From Sphingopyxis sp. (lineage in GTDB: Bacteria; Pseudomonadota; Alphaproteobacteria; Sphingomonadales; Sphingomonadaceae), in contig NVXM01000036.1 in NCBI GenBank assembly GCA_002733865.1, positions 1 to 64,000 of the forward strand: 64,000 nucleotides of DNA, written 5' to 3'. Positions within the stretch are counted from its first letter, which is position 1; every line of letters starts with the position of its first letter. The notes beneath the pieces are model-generated. The model saw only the letters and a program-made list of their open reading frames with translations, was not told the DNA's origin and made no database searches. This document shows positions 8,081 through 16,738 of this stretch, in pieces. Made by a program: the position numbers and the translations under genes.

Positions 8081-8392
8081 GTTTTTTGTCCTTTCATACC
8101 CCTCAGATCTGCTCCCGGTGAATTCCATGCACGCGTCATCAAGGTGTAGGAAAGGCAATTCGTGCCTAGCGGGCGTTTGATATTGGGGCGGAGGTGGTGG
8201 GTCCTGGCTCACGGTTCTCCCAGCATGATGGCCTTGCATATCCCGCCTCAAGGACGTGCGGGGCCCCACCATTTTGGCCGCCACCGGATTGCATCCGGCA
8301 TCGGACAAAATCGTTGCCCCCACCGCCGCTCCCGCGGTCGCCCGTTCGGGCGATCCTGTGACCCGGAATACGCAAGACCATCGCGCGATCTC

Positions 8393-8409
8393 CTGTCGTC
8401 TGACGACAG
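8393..8409 (+). promoter_or_regulatory. Perfect palindrome upstream of a small gene
   Basis: CTGTCGTC-T-GACGACAG, an 8+1+8 palindrome, ends 17 nt before ATG 8427 and 5 nt before the AGGAGG ribosome site (8415-8420). It could be an operator or a leader hairpin. The preceding stretch 8081-8392 holds no gene I can support. Confidence 0.4.
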
Positions 8410-8426
8410 ATATCAGGAGGATTACC

Positions 8427-8648
8427 ATGGCTTGTTCTACACATTGCACTCTACCATCGCGCAGCTACTTCGAGGCCCTTGAAACCGCCGAGAAAAGGGC
8501 GCTGCACAGCTTCTTCGACCAGCACGTTATCGAGGATGATGAGCTTGGATATGTTGCTCTCGACGAGGGTGACTACAATGCATTACCAGCGCATCTCACA
8601 GCTCGGGTGGTCCACACGGTCCACGGGGGAATGCTCGACGAGTTCTGA
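8427..8648 (+). CDS. Hypothetical small protein, 73 residues
   Basis: I do not recognise this protein. ATG 8427 has a near-perfect ribosome site (AGGAGG at 8415-8420), and a textbook terminator follows the stop, so the unit looks like a real single-gene transcript. The protein is soluble and His/Asp/Glu-rich (SFFDQHVIEDDELGYVALDEGDYNALP). It has two Cys near the N-terminus (residues 3 and 7) that could bind metal. It sits between the leading region and the oriT-like region. Confidence 0.65.
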   Translation: MACSTHCTLPSRSYFEALETAEKRALHSFFDQHVIEDDELGYVALDEGDYNALPAHLTARVVHTVHGGMLDEF

Positions 8649-8658
8649 GGCTATCGGC

Positions 8659-8693
8659 AGGGCGGGAACCGGGAACGGTTCCTGCCCTTTTTT
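8659..8693 (+). terminator. Strong rho-independent terminator
   Basis: AGGGCGGGAACC (8659-8670) pairs with GGTTCCTGCCCT (8677-8688) with a single G-T pair, a 6-nt loop and a run of six T's (8688-8693). It ends the transcript of the 73-residue protein and insulates the oriT-like region from upstream transcription. Confidence 0.9.
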
Positions 8694-9239
8694 CATGTTC
8701 GCTGGGGTCGGTGATAGCGGGTCGTCAACAGGTATAGTGCCGCGCTGACGGGCACCGCGCGCTTTGCAGCGGCGCCCGAAAACGGAGCAGGGCTATGGAC
8801 GCACTCTGTCCCGCGCATCAAGCGATGCGCTCCTGAGGGTGCGGCGTTTTAAGTATCCGGGCCCTGCATGCACTTGCGAACCGGCAACGGGTCGGGCGGC
8901 GGGAAGCCAGCCATGCGACATGCCCCGCTTGCCTTGCTTCCCACGCGCCCTTTGCCGCTGCCTCTTTCGCAGGTGCAGGTGTCTTCTCATAGGCTCCTGA
9001 ATGCCAACGAACTGAGCCGGAAGACCTGCCCAGCCTCGCTTGCTCGCGCTCCAACATGGAGGTTGGAAAAAGGCGTCCGAGATCAAGACCCGTGATTGTC
9101 TGGTCCTCCCTCGCGCATATGGGAACAAGGGAGCACACCCTACCCCGCGAATTCGGGACTTATCATTATGATATGATTGAGAAATTCGGTTTTGGGCGGA
9201 ATCAACCCGTCTGCGAGTAGAGCGGCTTTGCGCTGATCC

Positions 9240-9310
9240 GTGTACAACTCACATCGCTATAGTGCATTGTAATCACTACTTAAACTTTCGATTGACTGCG
9301 AGTTGTTCAC
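9240..9310. repeat. Inverted 11-mers flanking the nic candidate
   Basis: GTGTACAACTC (9240-9250) and GAGTTGTTCAC (9300-9310) are inverted copies with one mismatch, about 50 bp apart. The second copy lies between the -35 and -10 of the promoter for the RHH-traD-traI genes. It could be the binding site of the RHH protein, giving both autoregulation and relaxosome assembly. Confidence 0.45.
9251..9270 (-). other. Candidate nic site
   Basis: On the minus strand the sequence reads ACAATGCACT/ATAGCGATGT. It shares CT/ATAGC and an upstream TG with the R388 TrwC nic as I recall it (TGTCT/ATAGCC). Nicking would fall between 9261 and 9260 on the minus strand, sending 3953-8648 in first as the leading region. 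No strong hairpin lies on the 5' side of the site, which lowers confidence. Confidence 0.35.
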
Positions 9311-9320
9311 GATTTATTCT
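9292..9320 (+). promoter_or_regulatory. Sigma70-type promoter of the RHH-traD-traI genes
   Basis: TTGACT (9292-9297) and TATTCT (9315-9320) are separated by exactly 17 bp, about 60 bp before ATG 9379. One arm of an inverted repeat (9300-9310) lies in the spacer, so a bound protein would block it. Confidence 0.65.
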
Positions 9321-9378
9321 CATCATCACCTTCCGCAAGGTGAGCCAGGTTCCGTCGGCCCGACAAGGAACCTGTTTC

Positions 9379-9711
9379 ATGACCCGACAAGATCGGCTTC
9401 AGACATTCGTATCGCTCCCCGTAGGCAACTGGGTTCGCCAGTCTGCTGAGGACCAGGGCGAAAGCGTAAGCGTCTTCATTCGCGACCTCATTGTTGCGGC
9501 CTGGCATCGCGACAACGCAGCAAAGGACAGGCCGGTTGCGCTCGATCCGGCGCGGCAAAATGTCTTCATTTCCGTCGCGCTCGATGCCCTGCTGGCGGGC
9601 CATCCGGACGCGAGCCTACGGGATCGGACCCACGAGGCTTATCGCCGCCGACTTGAACGGCTCGGCCTGGCGGTGAGCACGCAGATGGGAGGCAACTCTC
9701 ATGAAGCATAA
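9379..9711 (+). CDS. Ribbon-helix-helix relaxosome accessory protein, TrwA/TraY-like
   Basis: This 110-residue protein has an Arc/MetJ-like N-terminus. A short strand (TFVSLPVGNWVRQ) is followed by two helices (SAEDQGESVSVFIRDLIVAAW), the pattern of RHH DNA-binding dimers. The C-terminal half is charged and helical. In R388 the order is oriT, trwA (RHH), trwB (coupling protein), trwC (relaxase), and the same order is seen here, so a role in binding oriT and repressing its own promoter is likely. ATG 9379 opens the RHH fold directly; the upstream open frame to 9262 lies in the promoter. It overlaps traD by 11 nt. Confidence 0.72.
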   Translation: MTRQDRLQTFVSLPVGNWVRQSAEDQGESVSVFIRDLIVAAWHRDNAAKDRPVALDPARQNVFISVALDALLAGHPDASLRDRTHEAYRRRLERLGLAVSTQMGGNSHEA

Positions 9712-12016
9712 CCTCCTTAACTTCACCCGTGGAAGCCAGTTGCTCGGCCACTTTGCCTTCATGTTTGCAGCGGGCTTGAAGGGTCCTGTGATCGTCACCG
9801 CACTTGTGGTTCTAGGTACCTGTTACTGGGAGGTGCGAACGACCCTGACCGATCACCAGTTCTACCTGGTCTGGATGCATGTCTATGCCAGCCTTTACGC
9901 TTTCATGGAGTTCGATCCAGCCAAGCTCGTCAACCTCACGCTGGCCGACGGAGATAAGGTCGGTCTGCCCTTCGCGGTGGTACGCGATTTCCCGCCGATG
10001 CGCGATGCGATTGATGCTTTCCGTACAGCGGCAAAGCAAGGCTTGCTCACGTCGGCTGTCCTTCTCAGTCCGGCTTTTGTGTTCTTCTGGTGGTTCGCTG
10101 AACGCTTCGGAGGACGCTCCAAAGAGCGCAAGCACGAGCGCGGTGCCATGCTTGTTTCGCTCGATGAGCTTGAGGACGAAATCGAGCGCTATAACGGCAA
10201 GTATCGCGCTGAAGAGCTCAGCCGAAAGTTCGGCTGGAAGTGGCGGCTGGCAAGCTCGTCAGCCCTTACTGAGGCCGGCCATTACGAACCCGCGCATCTC
10301 GCCGGAGTGAGCTGGCCATGGAGGCTCGAGCAGAGCCACACCATGCTCATCGGCACCACCGGAACCGGCAAGACCGTAGCGCTTACCGAGCTCGTGACTG
10401 AGGCCCGCGAACGCGGCCAACGCGCGGTAATCTTCGATCTGACCGGGGCCTTCATCGAGGCCTATTACGATCCGGCACGCGACATCATTCTCAATCCAAT
10501 CGACGCCCGTTGCCCCCTATGGAGCGTGTTCAACGACTGCTCGAGCGAAGCCGAGTTCCATGCCGCAGCCGAAGCGCTCGTTCCTCATGATGGCGGCGGA
10601 TCGGAACAGTTCTGGGTGCTTGCAGCGCGCATGTTGTTTGTCGAGATGTGCCTCCATCTCTCGCGCAAAGGAACAGCGACCAATGAGGCATTGGCACGCA
10701 AATTGATGACGGCAGATCTGTCCGAGGTGCACAATCTGATGCGCGGGACAATGGCCGATCCGCTGACCGCCCCGGAAGCTGCCCGCATGGCGGAATCGAT
10801 CCGCGCGGTGTTCAATGCCAATGCCAAAGTGCTCAAGCTTTTGCCTTCGGAGGGGCCGCACTTTTCGGTCCGCGATTGGGTTAAGGGCGATTGCGAGACA
10901 GGCTCGATCCTGTTCCTCTCGGCGCGCTATGTCGACATGAGCATTTCCTCGCAACTGCTCACCCTGTGGCTCGATACGGCGATGAACACGCTGATGACGC
11001 TCGAGCGGACGCAGGACCTCAGGATGTGGTTCCTGATCGACGAGCTCGGTGCTCTCCACCGCTTGCCGGCACTCGAAAAAGGCCTGCAGACCGCGCGCAA
11101 TTTTGGCGGGGCGATCGTCACCGGCGTGCATGCTTATGCCAAGCTCAAGGAAGTTTACGGCGAGAACATGGCCATGACGTTGTCCTCCCTCGCGCGGACC
11201 AAGCTCATCCTGGCAACAGCCGATCGTGAGACAGCGACATGGTGCTCCGATTTCATCGGTCACCGGCAGGTGCGGGATATGGAAGAAGGCTACAGCTACG
11301 GGTATAACAATGCCCGCGACGCTGTCAGCCTGACGCCCAGACGGCAGGTTGAACCATTGCTTCTCCCAGACCAGTTCATGAACCTTCCTAGGCTCTCGGC
11401 ATACATCAAGTTTCCCGATGGTTTCCCTGCCGCGCCGGTATCGCTCATACCCCGCTCACGCGACCGGATCGCTGAGGGTTTCATCCCTCGCGAGATATCG
11501 CCCGCTAAGAGTGGAAGGGCCCCAGCCAACGCTTCAGCGACAAATCGAAAGCCCAGCCCTAAAACGGACGGTGAGCATCCTGCGTCCAACGATGACGGCG
11601 CTGGCAAGCCTGTCGATCCAAAGCAACTCAAGCTGAAGCTGCCGAGACCAGATAGGCCCGTTGGTGAGGCGCGGGATCGTCCGGAAATCGACTCTCGTGA
11701 GCAGTTGGAGGCGTGGAGACAGTCCGGTGAGGCCAAACCTGAAGCCAGCGCCGATGCTGTCGTTGGCACGTCACCGACCCTGCCGCCCTCTGCCGTGCAA
11801 ACGGGCGAGGATGCCGCGGTCTCGACTATCGCGCAGGACAAGCGCGAAGCCAGCATTGATGGCGGGGATTACCAAAACAAGGCCGATCCCTCGTCCCAGA
11901 ACGGATCACAAGAAAACGGATTCAAGCTTATCAAGCCTGCTGAAAAGGACCTGCGTGAAGGCGCAGTAAGTGATCCTCCTGCGAAGGATTTGGGAGAGTT
12001 TGAACCTGATATGTGA
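9701..12016 (+). CDS. traD: Type IV coupling protein TraD
   Basis: This 771-residue inner-membrane ATPase would link the relaxase-DNA complex to the transfer channel. Two N-terminal membrane segments (about 27-45 and 107-127) precede the motor domain. Walker A is GTTGTGKT with Lys224, and Walker B is MWFLIDELGALHRLP. A conserved stretch with GGAIVTGVHAYAKL matches TraD/TrwB proteins. The last about 190 residues are polar and low in complexity (many Pro, Lys, Asp), as in TraD tails that dock to the relaxosome. It overlaps the RHH gene and is followed 57 bp later by traI, forming one transfer-processing operon. Confidence 0.92.
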   Translation: MKHNLLNFTRGSQLLGHFAFMFAAGLKGPVIVTALVVLGTCYWEVRTTLTDHQFYLVWMHVYASLYAFMEFDPAKLVNLTLADGDKVGLPFAVVRDFPPMRDAIDAFRTAAKQGLLTSAVLLSPAFVFFWWFAERFGGRSKERKHERGAMLVSLDELEDEIERYNGKYRAEELSRKFGWKWRLASSSALTEAGHYEPAHLAGVSWPWRLEQSHTMLIGTTGTGKTVALTELVTEARERGQRAVIFDLTGAFIEAYYDPARDIILNPIDARCPLWSVFNDCSSEAEFHAAAEALVPHDGGGSEQFWVLAARMLFVEMCLHLSRKGTATNEALARKLMTADLSEVHNLMRGTMADPLTAPEAARMAESIRAVFNANAKVLKLLPSEGPHFSVRDWVKGDCETGSILFLSARYVDMSISSQLLTLWLDTAMNTLMTLERTQDLRMWFLIDELGALHRLPALEKGLQTARNFGGAIVTGVHAYAKLKEVYGENMAMTLSSLARTKLILATADRETATWCSDFIGHRQVRDMEEGYSYGYNNARDAVSLTPRRQVEPLLLPDQFMNLPRLSAYIKFPDGFPAAPVSLIPRSRDRIAEGFIPREISPAKSGRAPANASATNRKPSPKTDGEHPASNDDGAGKPVDPKQLKLKLPRPDRPVGEARDRPEIDSREQLEAWRQSGEAKPEASADAVVGTSPTLPPSAVQTGEDAAVSTIAQDKREASIDGGDYQNKADPSSQNGSQENGFKLIKPAEKDLREGAVSDPPAKDLGEFEPDM

Positions 12017-12073
12017 CTCGCAGAAAGGGGAGGGATTGCCGGTTTAGGGGAGCCGTGATGAGGACCAGACACG

Positions 12074-14998
12074 ATGCTTTCCGTAGCCAATGTGCGCTCC
12101 CCTTCGGCTGCAGCAGCCTACTTTGCCGCCGACAATTACTACACCGGTGCAGATGCCGATCGTTCGGGAAGCTGGGTTGGAAAAGGAGCGGAGCGACTGG
12201 GTCTTCAAGGCCGGGTGGATGCTAAACAGTTTGACGCCCTGCTGCGCGGGGAACTGCCCGGCGGCATCGAGGTCGGCAACGCCGGGCAGTCTCACAGGCC
12301 CGGTACCGATCTGACGTTTTCGCTTCCCAAGAGCTGGTCGCTCCTCGCGCTTGTTGGCGGCGATAGGCGGATAATTGAGGCCTATCGCGAGGCAGTAACC
12401 CAGACGTTGCAGTGGGCGGAAAACAACGCAGCACAGACCCGCATGGGTGGCAAGGGAGGCTATGGGAAGATCCAGACCGACAACCTGACCGTCGGCCTCT
12501 TCCAGCACGATACCAATCGCAACCAGGAGCCCAACCTGCATTTCCACGCGGTTGTCGCCAACGTCACGCAAGGCCCCGATGGAAAGTGGCGGGCACTCCG
12601 CAACGACAAGCTCTGGTCCCTTAACACGCTGCTTAATTCGATGACCATGGCCCGCTTTCGCATGGCGGTCGAGACAATGGGATATGCCGCTGGTCCCGTG
12701 GGCAAGCACGGAAATTTTGAAGCCGCAGGTATCACACGCGAGCAGGTCATGGCGTTCTCTTCGCGGCGTGAGGAGGTCCTTGATGCGGTCCGGCAACTTG
12801 GCGAGAATTCTCCGAAAGCGCGTGACATTGCCGTGCTTGATACAAGGAAAAGCAAGGCACCCGCGATGGACCGCGAAGGCCTTCTTGAAGGATGGCAGCA
12901 AAGCGCAGGGGAGGTCGGGCTCGATCTGCAAGCCATGATCGAAGCATCCCACATGCGTGCCGCCGCAGCCGCCAACACAAGCTCAAAAGAAGGCAGCTTC
13001 ATTCAGCGTGGGACCACAAAGCTGCGAGAGTTTGCGCAGCGTATCAAAGGCGATCCGGCTGACCCTCTGATCCCCACCCACGTGCTCAAGAAAGATGCGC
13101 CTACCATCGCGGCTGCCCAAGCTGTTGCTTCCGCGGTGCGCCACCTATCGCAGCGCGAGGCAGCTTTTCCCCGTGAAGGATTGCTCAAAGCGGCACTGGA
13201 TTTCGGGCTGCCAACGACAGTGGATCGGGTCGAAAGGCAGGTTAATGCACTGGTGCGAACGGGCGCGCTTGTGCGGGGTACCGGTGCGCATGCCGGCTGG
13301 CTTGCAAGCAAGGAGGCTTTGCAGCTTGAAGGCACAATCCTCGACGCTGTCGACCAGGGACGCAGCGCAGTAGCCCCAATCCTCGAACGCGAAGACGCGG
13401 CTTCTCGCGTTCAGGCAGTGTCAGCGATCAATCATGGGATCACGCTCAATTCGGGCCAAGAAGAGGCAGCCAACCTTGTGCTCTCATCGCGCGACAGGAT
13501 CGTTGCGATCCAGGGCGTTGCAGGCGCCGGGAAGAGCAGCGTGATGAAGCCGGTTGCACAGCTTCTGCGCGAGGAAGGCAAGCAAGTGCTGGGCCTCGCC
13601 GTGCAGAACACGCTTGTCCAGATGCTCGAACGCGACACTGGCATCCGTTCGATGACCATAGCCCGCTTCCTGTCGCAATGGGGCCGCCTGTTGAAAGAGC
13701 CTGGCAACACAGCCTTGGTCCGCGAGGCGAAGAGCGCACTCGGTGACCATGTCCTTGTCCTCGATGAAGCCTCGATGGTCTCTAATGACGACAAGGCAAA
13801 GCTGGTCCGCCTCGCAAACCTCGCCGAAGTCCAAAGGCTGGTGCTCGTGGGGGACCGGCAGCAACTTGGCGCGGTCGACGCCGGCAAGCCTTTTGCACTG
13901 GTGCAGCAGGCGGGCATCGAGCGGGCAAATATGGAGGTCAACCTGCGCGGCCGCGACCCGGTCTTGCGGCGTGCCCAGGCAGCGGCTCAGGAAGGCCGTA
14001 TCGACGACGCGCTGAAGGCGCTCGAACCAACGACAGTTGAGGTCAAAGGCGACAGCGCCATCGTTGCCGCCGAACAATGGCTTTCTCTCAGTCCTGCGGA
14101 GCGCGCAAGGACTTCGATCTATGCATCCGGACGCGTGTTGCGCGCAGCGGTCAATGAGGCGGTGCAGCAGGGACTGAAGGCGAACGGTGAGCTTGGATCG
14201 CGTGCCGCGAAACTGACCGTTCACTCCCGGGTCAATGCGACGCGGGAGGAGCTTCGGTATATCGGCACATATCGGGCAGGCATGGTTCTGAATGTCCGTT
14301 CACGCGACAGCAGCCAGAAGCTTTCCAAAGGCGATTACACTGTGAAATCCATCGACCACGGAAAAAAGCGCTTGGTGCTTGAAGACAGGAAGGGACGGCA
14401 GCATAGATTCAGTCCTTCGCGTCTCAGACCAGGCGCGAGCGATGACCGATTTTCGCTCTTCGAGCTTAAATCGCTGGACGTCTTTGAGGGCGACAAGATC
14501 CGCTGGACCGACAATGATCACAAGCGTGCTCTCTTCAATGCCGACCAGGCCAGGATCTTCTCGGTGGATACCAAGGGCGTTACAGTCGAAACCTCGGCAG
14601 GCAATGAACTTCGCTTGTCGCGCCGCGACCCCATGTTGAAGCGCCTCGACCTGGCATACGCGCTGAACGCACACATGGCGCAAGGACTGACCTCGGATCG
14701 CGGCATCGCAGTGATGGACAGCCGCGAGCGCAATCTGGCCAACCGGCAAACCTTCCTCGTGACTGTTACAAGGCTTCGCGACGGCCTTACGTTGGTCGCT
14801 GACAGTGCAGAGAAGCTCGGCCGCGCTATCAAGGCCAACAGCGGCGAAAAGTCTTCGGCTCTCGAGGTGACGGAGCGCCTCAAGATCGCGGCTGCCAAAG
14901 GACTTGCACAAGGCAAAGCCAATGAGAGCGCTTCGCCTGCCAAGGATACACCAGAGCTCGTCAAGGAGAGAGTAAAGCCCTTTGAAATCGGCATTTGA
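12074..14998 (+). CDS. traI: MobF-family conjugative relaxase-helicase TraI
   Basis: This 974-residue protein would nick oriT, stay bound to the 5' end and unwind the strand. The relaxase domain starts at residue 1 and has tyrosines 16, 22 and 23 (the paired active-site tyrosines of MobF) and the HUH histidines His156 and His158 (NLHFHAVV). A RecD-like helicase follows, with Walker A GVAGAGKSS (Lys487) and motif II VLDEASMV. Length is close to TrwC (about 970) and much shorter than F TraI (about 1750), so this is a TrwC-sized enzyme paired with an F-type pilus operon. The C-terminus (about 900-974) is polar. Confidence 0.94.
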   Translation: MLSVANVRSPSAAAAYFAADNYYTGADADRSGSWVGKGAERLGLQGRVDAKQFDALLRGELPGGIEVGNAGQSHRPGTDLTFSLPKSWSLLALVGGDRRIIEAYREAVTQTLQWAENNAAQTRMGGKGGYGKIQTDNLTVGLFQHDTNRNQEPNLHFHAVVANVTQGPDGKWRALRNDKLWSLNTLLNSMTMARFRMAVETMGYAAGPVGKHGNFEAAGITREQVMAFSSRREEVLDAVRQLGENSPKARDIAVLDTRKSKAPAMDREGLLEGWQQSAGEVGLDLQAMIEASHMRAAAAANTSSKEGSFIQRGTTKLREFAQRIKGDPADPLIPTHVLKKDAPTIAAAQAVASAVRHLSQREAAFPREGLLKAALDFGLPTTVDRVERQVNALVRTGALVRGTGAHAGWLASKEALQLEGTILDAVDQGRSAVAPILEREDAASRVQAVSAINHGITLNSGQEEAANLVLSSRDRIVAIQGVAGAGKSSVMKPVAQLLREEGKQVLGLAVQNTLVQMLERDTGIRSMTIARFLSQWGRLLKEPGNTALVREAKSALGDHVLVLDEASMVSNDDKAKLVRLANLAEVQRLVLVGDRQQLGAVDAGKPFALVQQAGIERANMEVNLRGRDPVLRRAQAAAQEGRIDDALKALEPTTVEVKGDSAIVAAEQWLSLSPAERARTSIYASGRVLRAAVNEAVQQGLKANGELGSRAAKLTVHSRVNATREELRYIGTYRAGMVLNVRSRDSSQKLSKGDYTVKSIDHGKKRLVLEDRKGRQHRFSPSRLRPGASDDRFSLFELKSLDVFEGDKIRWTDNDHKRALFNADQARIFSVDTKGVTVETSAGNELRLSRRDPMLKRLDLAYALNAHMAQGLTSDRGIAVMDSRERNLANRQTFLVTVTRLRDGLTLVADSAEKLGRAIKANSGEKSSALEVTERLKIAAAKGLAQGKANESASPAKDTPELVKERVKPFEIGI

Positions 14999-15004
14999 CG
15001 GCCG

Positions 15005-15979
15005 ATGGCCTGGACGGATTTACTGTTACCAGGCACGATGCTTTCAGATGAGAAATGCGGAGTATTGTCGGTGAAGGGTGTGTTCGAGATCAGCGGCAAT
15101 TCGCGCTACGACGACCTCATCACCGAGCGGTACCATTTCCCGTCGCAATATCTGTCCGAAGCCAGGCGCCTTGAGAACGATTGGATACTCTACCGCGAGA
15201 CCCGCGTCTCCGGCGGCCGGATGGCCTATATTGCGACAGCCTTCGTTGAACGGATCGATGCCGACGAAGCCGATCCGACCCACTATTATGCGCGCGTCAG
15301 AGACTATCTGCCATTCGATAATGCGGTTACCTATCGTGACAAAGACGGACGCTTTGCCGAGCGTTTTCTGCGCGAAATGGCCCGTCCGGGTGATGCCGGA
15401 AGGACGCTGCGCGGCAAATCGGTGAGGACGCTTGATGGCGACGATTTTGTCGCCATCGTCAATCGGGGACTGAGCGACACGCTGAACCCGGACAATCGGA
15501 TCAGGCTCGAGCTCGATGAGCGGCACATCGACGATGTCACCGCCGGACTGCTCGCCGAGGAGTTCGGCGAGCGCCGGATCGAGCAGGTTCTGGTAAACAA
15601 GAAGATCCGATCCGCCGCTTTCAGAAATCATGTGCTCGACGCCTATGACAGCACTTGCGCCGTTACAGGTTTGCAGAACATCAACGGCGGCGGGAAAGCT
15701 GAAGCACAGGCGGCCCATATCTGGTCTGTCGCCAATGGCGGGCCCGATGTGGTGCCCAACGGCGTGGCGCTCTCGGCAACAGCCCATTGGCTGTTTGATC
15801 GTCATCTTATCAGTTTCGACGATAACCTCTGCCTGCTCGTATCGCACAACAAGGTGCCGTCCGAACTGCTGACGCTGTTTCCCCCTTCAGGGCAGCAGAT
15901 CAGACTGCCGGCCGATCCAAGGGATCATCCCCGCCCCGATTTTGTGGCGAAGCATCGCGCGCGCTTTGCCGGTTTCTGA
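15005..15979 (+). CDS. HNH endonuclease-domain protein
   Basis: This 324-residue protein has an uncharacterised N-terminal domain (about 1-190) and a C-terminal HNH_2-type nuclease domain (about 205-290), with the segments RNHVLDAYDSTCAVTG, AAHIWSVANGGPD and SATAHWLFDRHLISFDD supplying His, Asn and His ligands. It starts 6 bp after traI and is probably co-transcribed with it. Similar proteins are annotated as restriction endonucleases. No methyltransferase partner is adjacent, so it may act on modified or foreign DNA, or serve the element in another way. ATG 15005 is used, though ATG 15038 (LSDEKCG follows) could also serve. Confidence 0.78.
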   Translation: MAWTDLLLPGTMLSDEKCGVLSVKGVFEISGNSRYDDLITERYHFPSQYLSEARRLENDWILYRETRVSGGRMAYIATAFVERIDADEADPTHYYARVRDYLPFDNAVTYRDKDGRFAERFLREMARPGDAGRTLRGKSVRTLDGDDFVAIVNRGLSDTLNPDNRIRLELDERHIDDVTAGLLAEEFGERRIEQVLVNKKIRSAAFRNHVLDAYDSTCAVTGLQNINGGGKAEAQAAHIWSVANGGPDVVPNGVALSATAHWLFDRHLISFDDNLCLLVSHNKVPSELLTLFPPSGQQIRLPADPRDHPRPDFVAKHRARFAGF

Positions 15980-15990
15980 CCGGCCAGGGA

Positions 15991-16626
15991 TTAGACCGCG
16001 CGTCCAAACCAGATGACCCGTCCCACGATCTGAATCTCGGACCTGTCGACATCATCCCAGCTCGGGTAGGCCGAATTGTCGCTACTTATGGTGATCTTGC
16101 GTCCGCCGGGCTTCAGCGTCACGCGTTTAACCACTAGCGCATCATCAGCGCGCAAGACGTAGATGCCGTCACGCAGCCGTGAGCCCTCGTCCGACGCATC
16201 GACCAGCACTTCGTCGTCATCGCTGAGCGTCGGCTCCATGGAATCGCCCCGAACATGGATGATCGAGAGACTGGCGCTTTTCGCCCGGGTCAATCCAGCG
16301 AGCCAGCGCTCGTCGAAGCCGAAACGGGTATGCGCCGTCTCGCTCTCGGCAATCGCTCCAAAGCCTGCCGACGCATCGACATTCAGCACCGGAATTTCGA
16401 TCAACCCGTCGCGCATCGGCGCGGGAGGGCCGCCCAGGACCTGCTCGTCGACACCAAAGAAGCACGCTAAAGTGCGCCTGTCATCGTCGTCGAGTTTGCG
16501 CGGGGAGCCGCGTTTGATGAATTGCTGGATGTAGGACGAGTTGCGTCCGATCAACCGCGAAATCGATGAATATCCGAGCCGTCGCTGCTGAATCAGCCGA
16601 TCGAGCTCCTCTCTGACATGTTCCAT
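15991..16626 (-). CDS. S24-family self-cleaving transcriptional repressor
   Basis: This 211-residue CI/LexA-like repressor has an N-terminal XRE-type helix-turn-helix (about 8-45, LGYSSISRLIGRNSSYIQQF) and a C-terminal S24 peptidase domain. The likely self-cleavage bond is Ala87-Gly88, with nucleophile Ser129 (RGDSMEPTL) and general base Lys167 (LVVKRV). Such proteins cleave themselves when RecA filaments form, which lifts repression after DNA damage or ssDNA entry. It is divergent from a small DNA-binding protein, and the gap holds a GAAC-N7-GAAC operator. Two more sites of the same form lie in front of the tra operon, making this the leading candidate for master repressor of transfer. Confidence 0.88.
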   Translation of the reverse strand: MEHVREELDRLIQQRRLGYSSISRLIGRNSSYIQQFIKRGSPRKLDDDDRRTLACFFGVDEQVLGGPPAPMRDGLIEIPVLNVDASAGFGAIAESETAHTRFGFDERWLAGLTRAKSASLSIIHVRGDSMEPTLSDDDEVLVDASDEGSRLRDGIYVLRADDALVVKRVTLKPGGRKITISSDNSAYPSWDDVDRSEIQIVGRVIWFGRAV

Positions 16627-16680
16627 CGTCTGGTTCCTTCTGACGGTCTGAGGAGCGAAGGAAATCTCCTAGACTCGATG

Positions 16681-16710
16681 GAACCTTCCTACTAAGAACA
16701 AAACAGGAAC
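16681..16710. promoter_or_regulatory. SOS-box-like operator, GAAC-N7-GAAC
   Basis: GAAC (16696-16699), 7 bp, GAAC (16707-16710); a third GAAC lies at 16681-16684. Read on the other strand it is GTTC-N7-GTTCTT, the form seen at 63076 and 63316. It sits between the divergent S24 repressor and the small regulator gene. Confidence 0.65.
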
Positions 16711-16738
16711 GCAAGTGTTGAGTGAGTCGAGGAAGGCT

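Larger units (their letters stand above)
8694..9378. other. oriT: Long non-coding stretch, candidate origin-of-transfer region
   Basis: About 680 bp without a supportable gene, directly upstream of the RHH-TraD-TraI genes. It contains a perfect AT-rich inverted repeat TATCAT-T-ATGATA (9161-9173), a nic-like sequence (9251-9270), a pair of inverted 11-mers (9240-9250 and 9300-9310), a sigma70-type promoter and a CACCTT/AAGGTG hairpin (9327-9342). This position, order and content fit an oriT of the R388/MobF type. The proximal part 8694-9160 shows no structure I can name. Confidence 0.6.

Noticed and set aside
8694..9160. Short open frames in the non-coding stretch before oriT
   Set aside because: They lack ribosome sites, overlap each other on both strands and encode low-complexity Arg/Cys/Pro-rich sequence.
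12044..12952. 302-codon minus-strand frame
   Set aside because: Antisense to the relaxase domain of traI, with no motif of its own.
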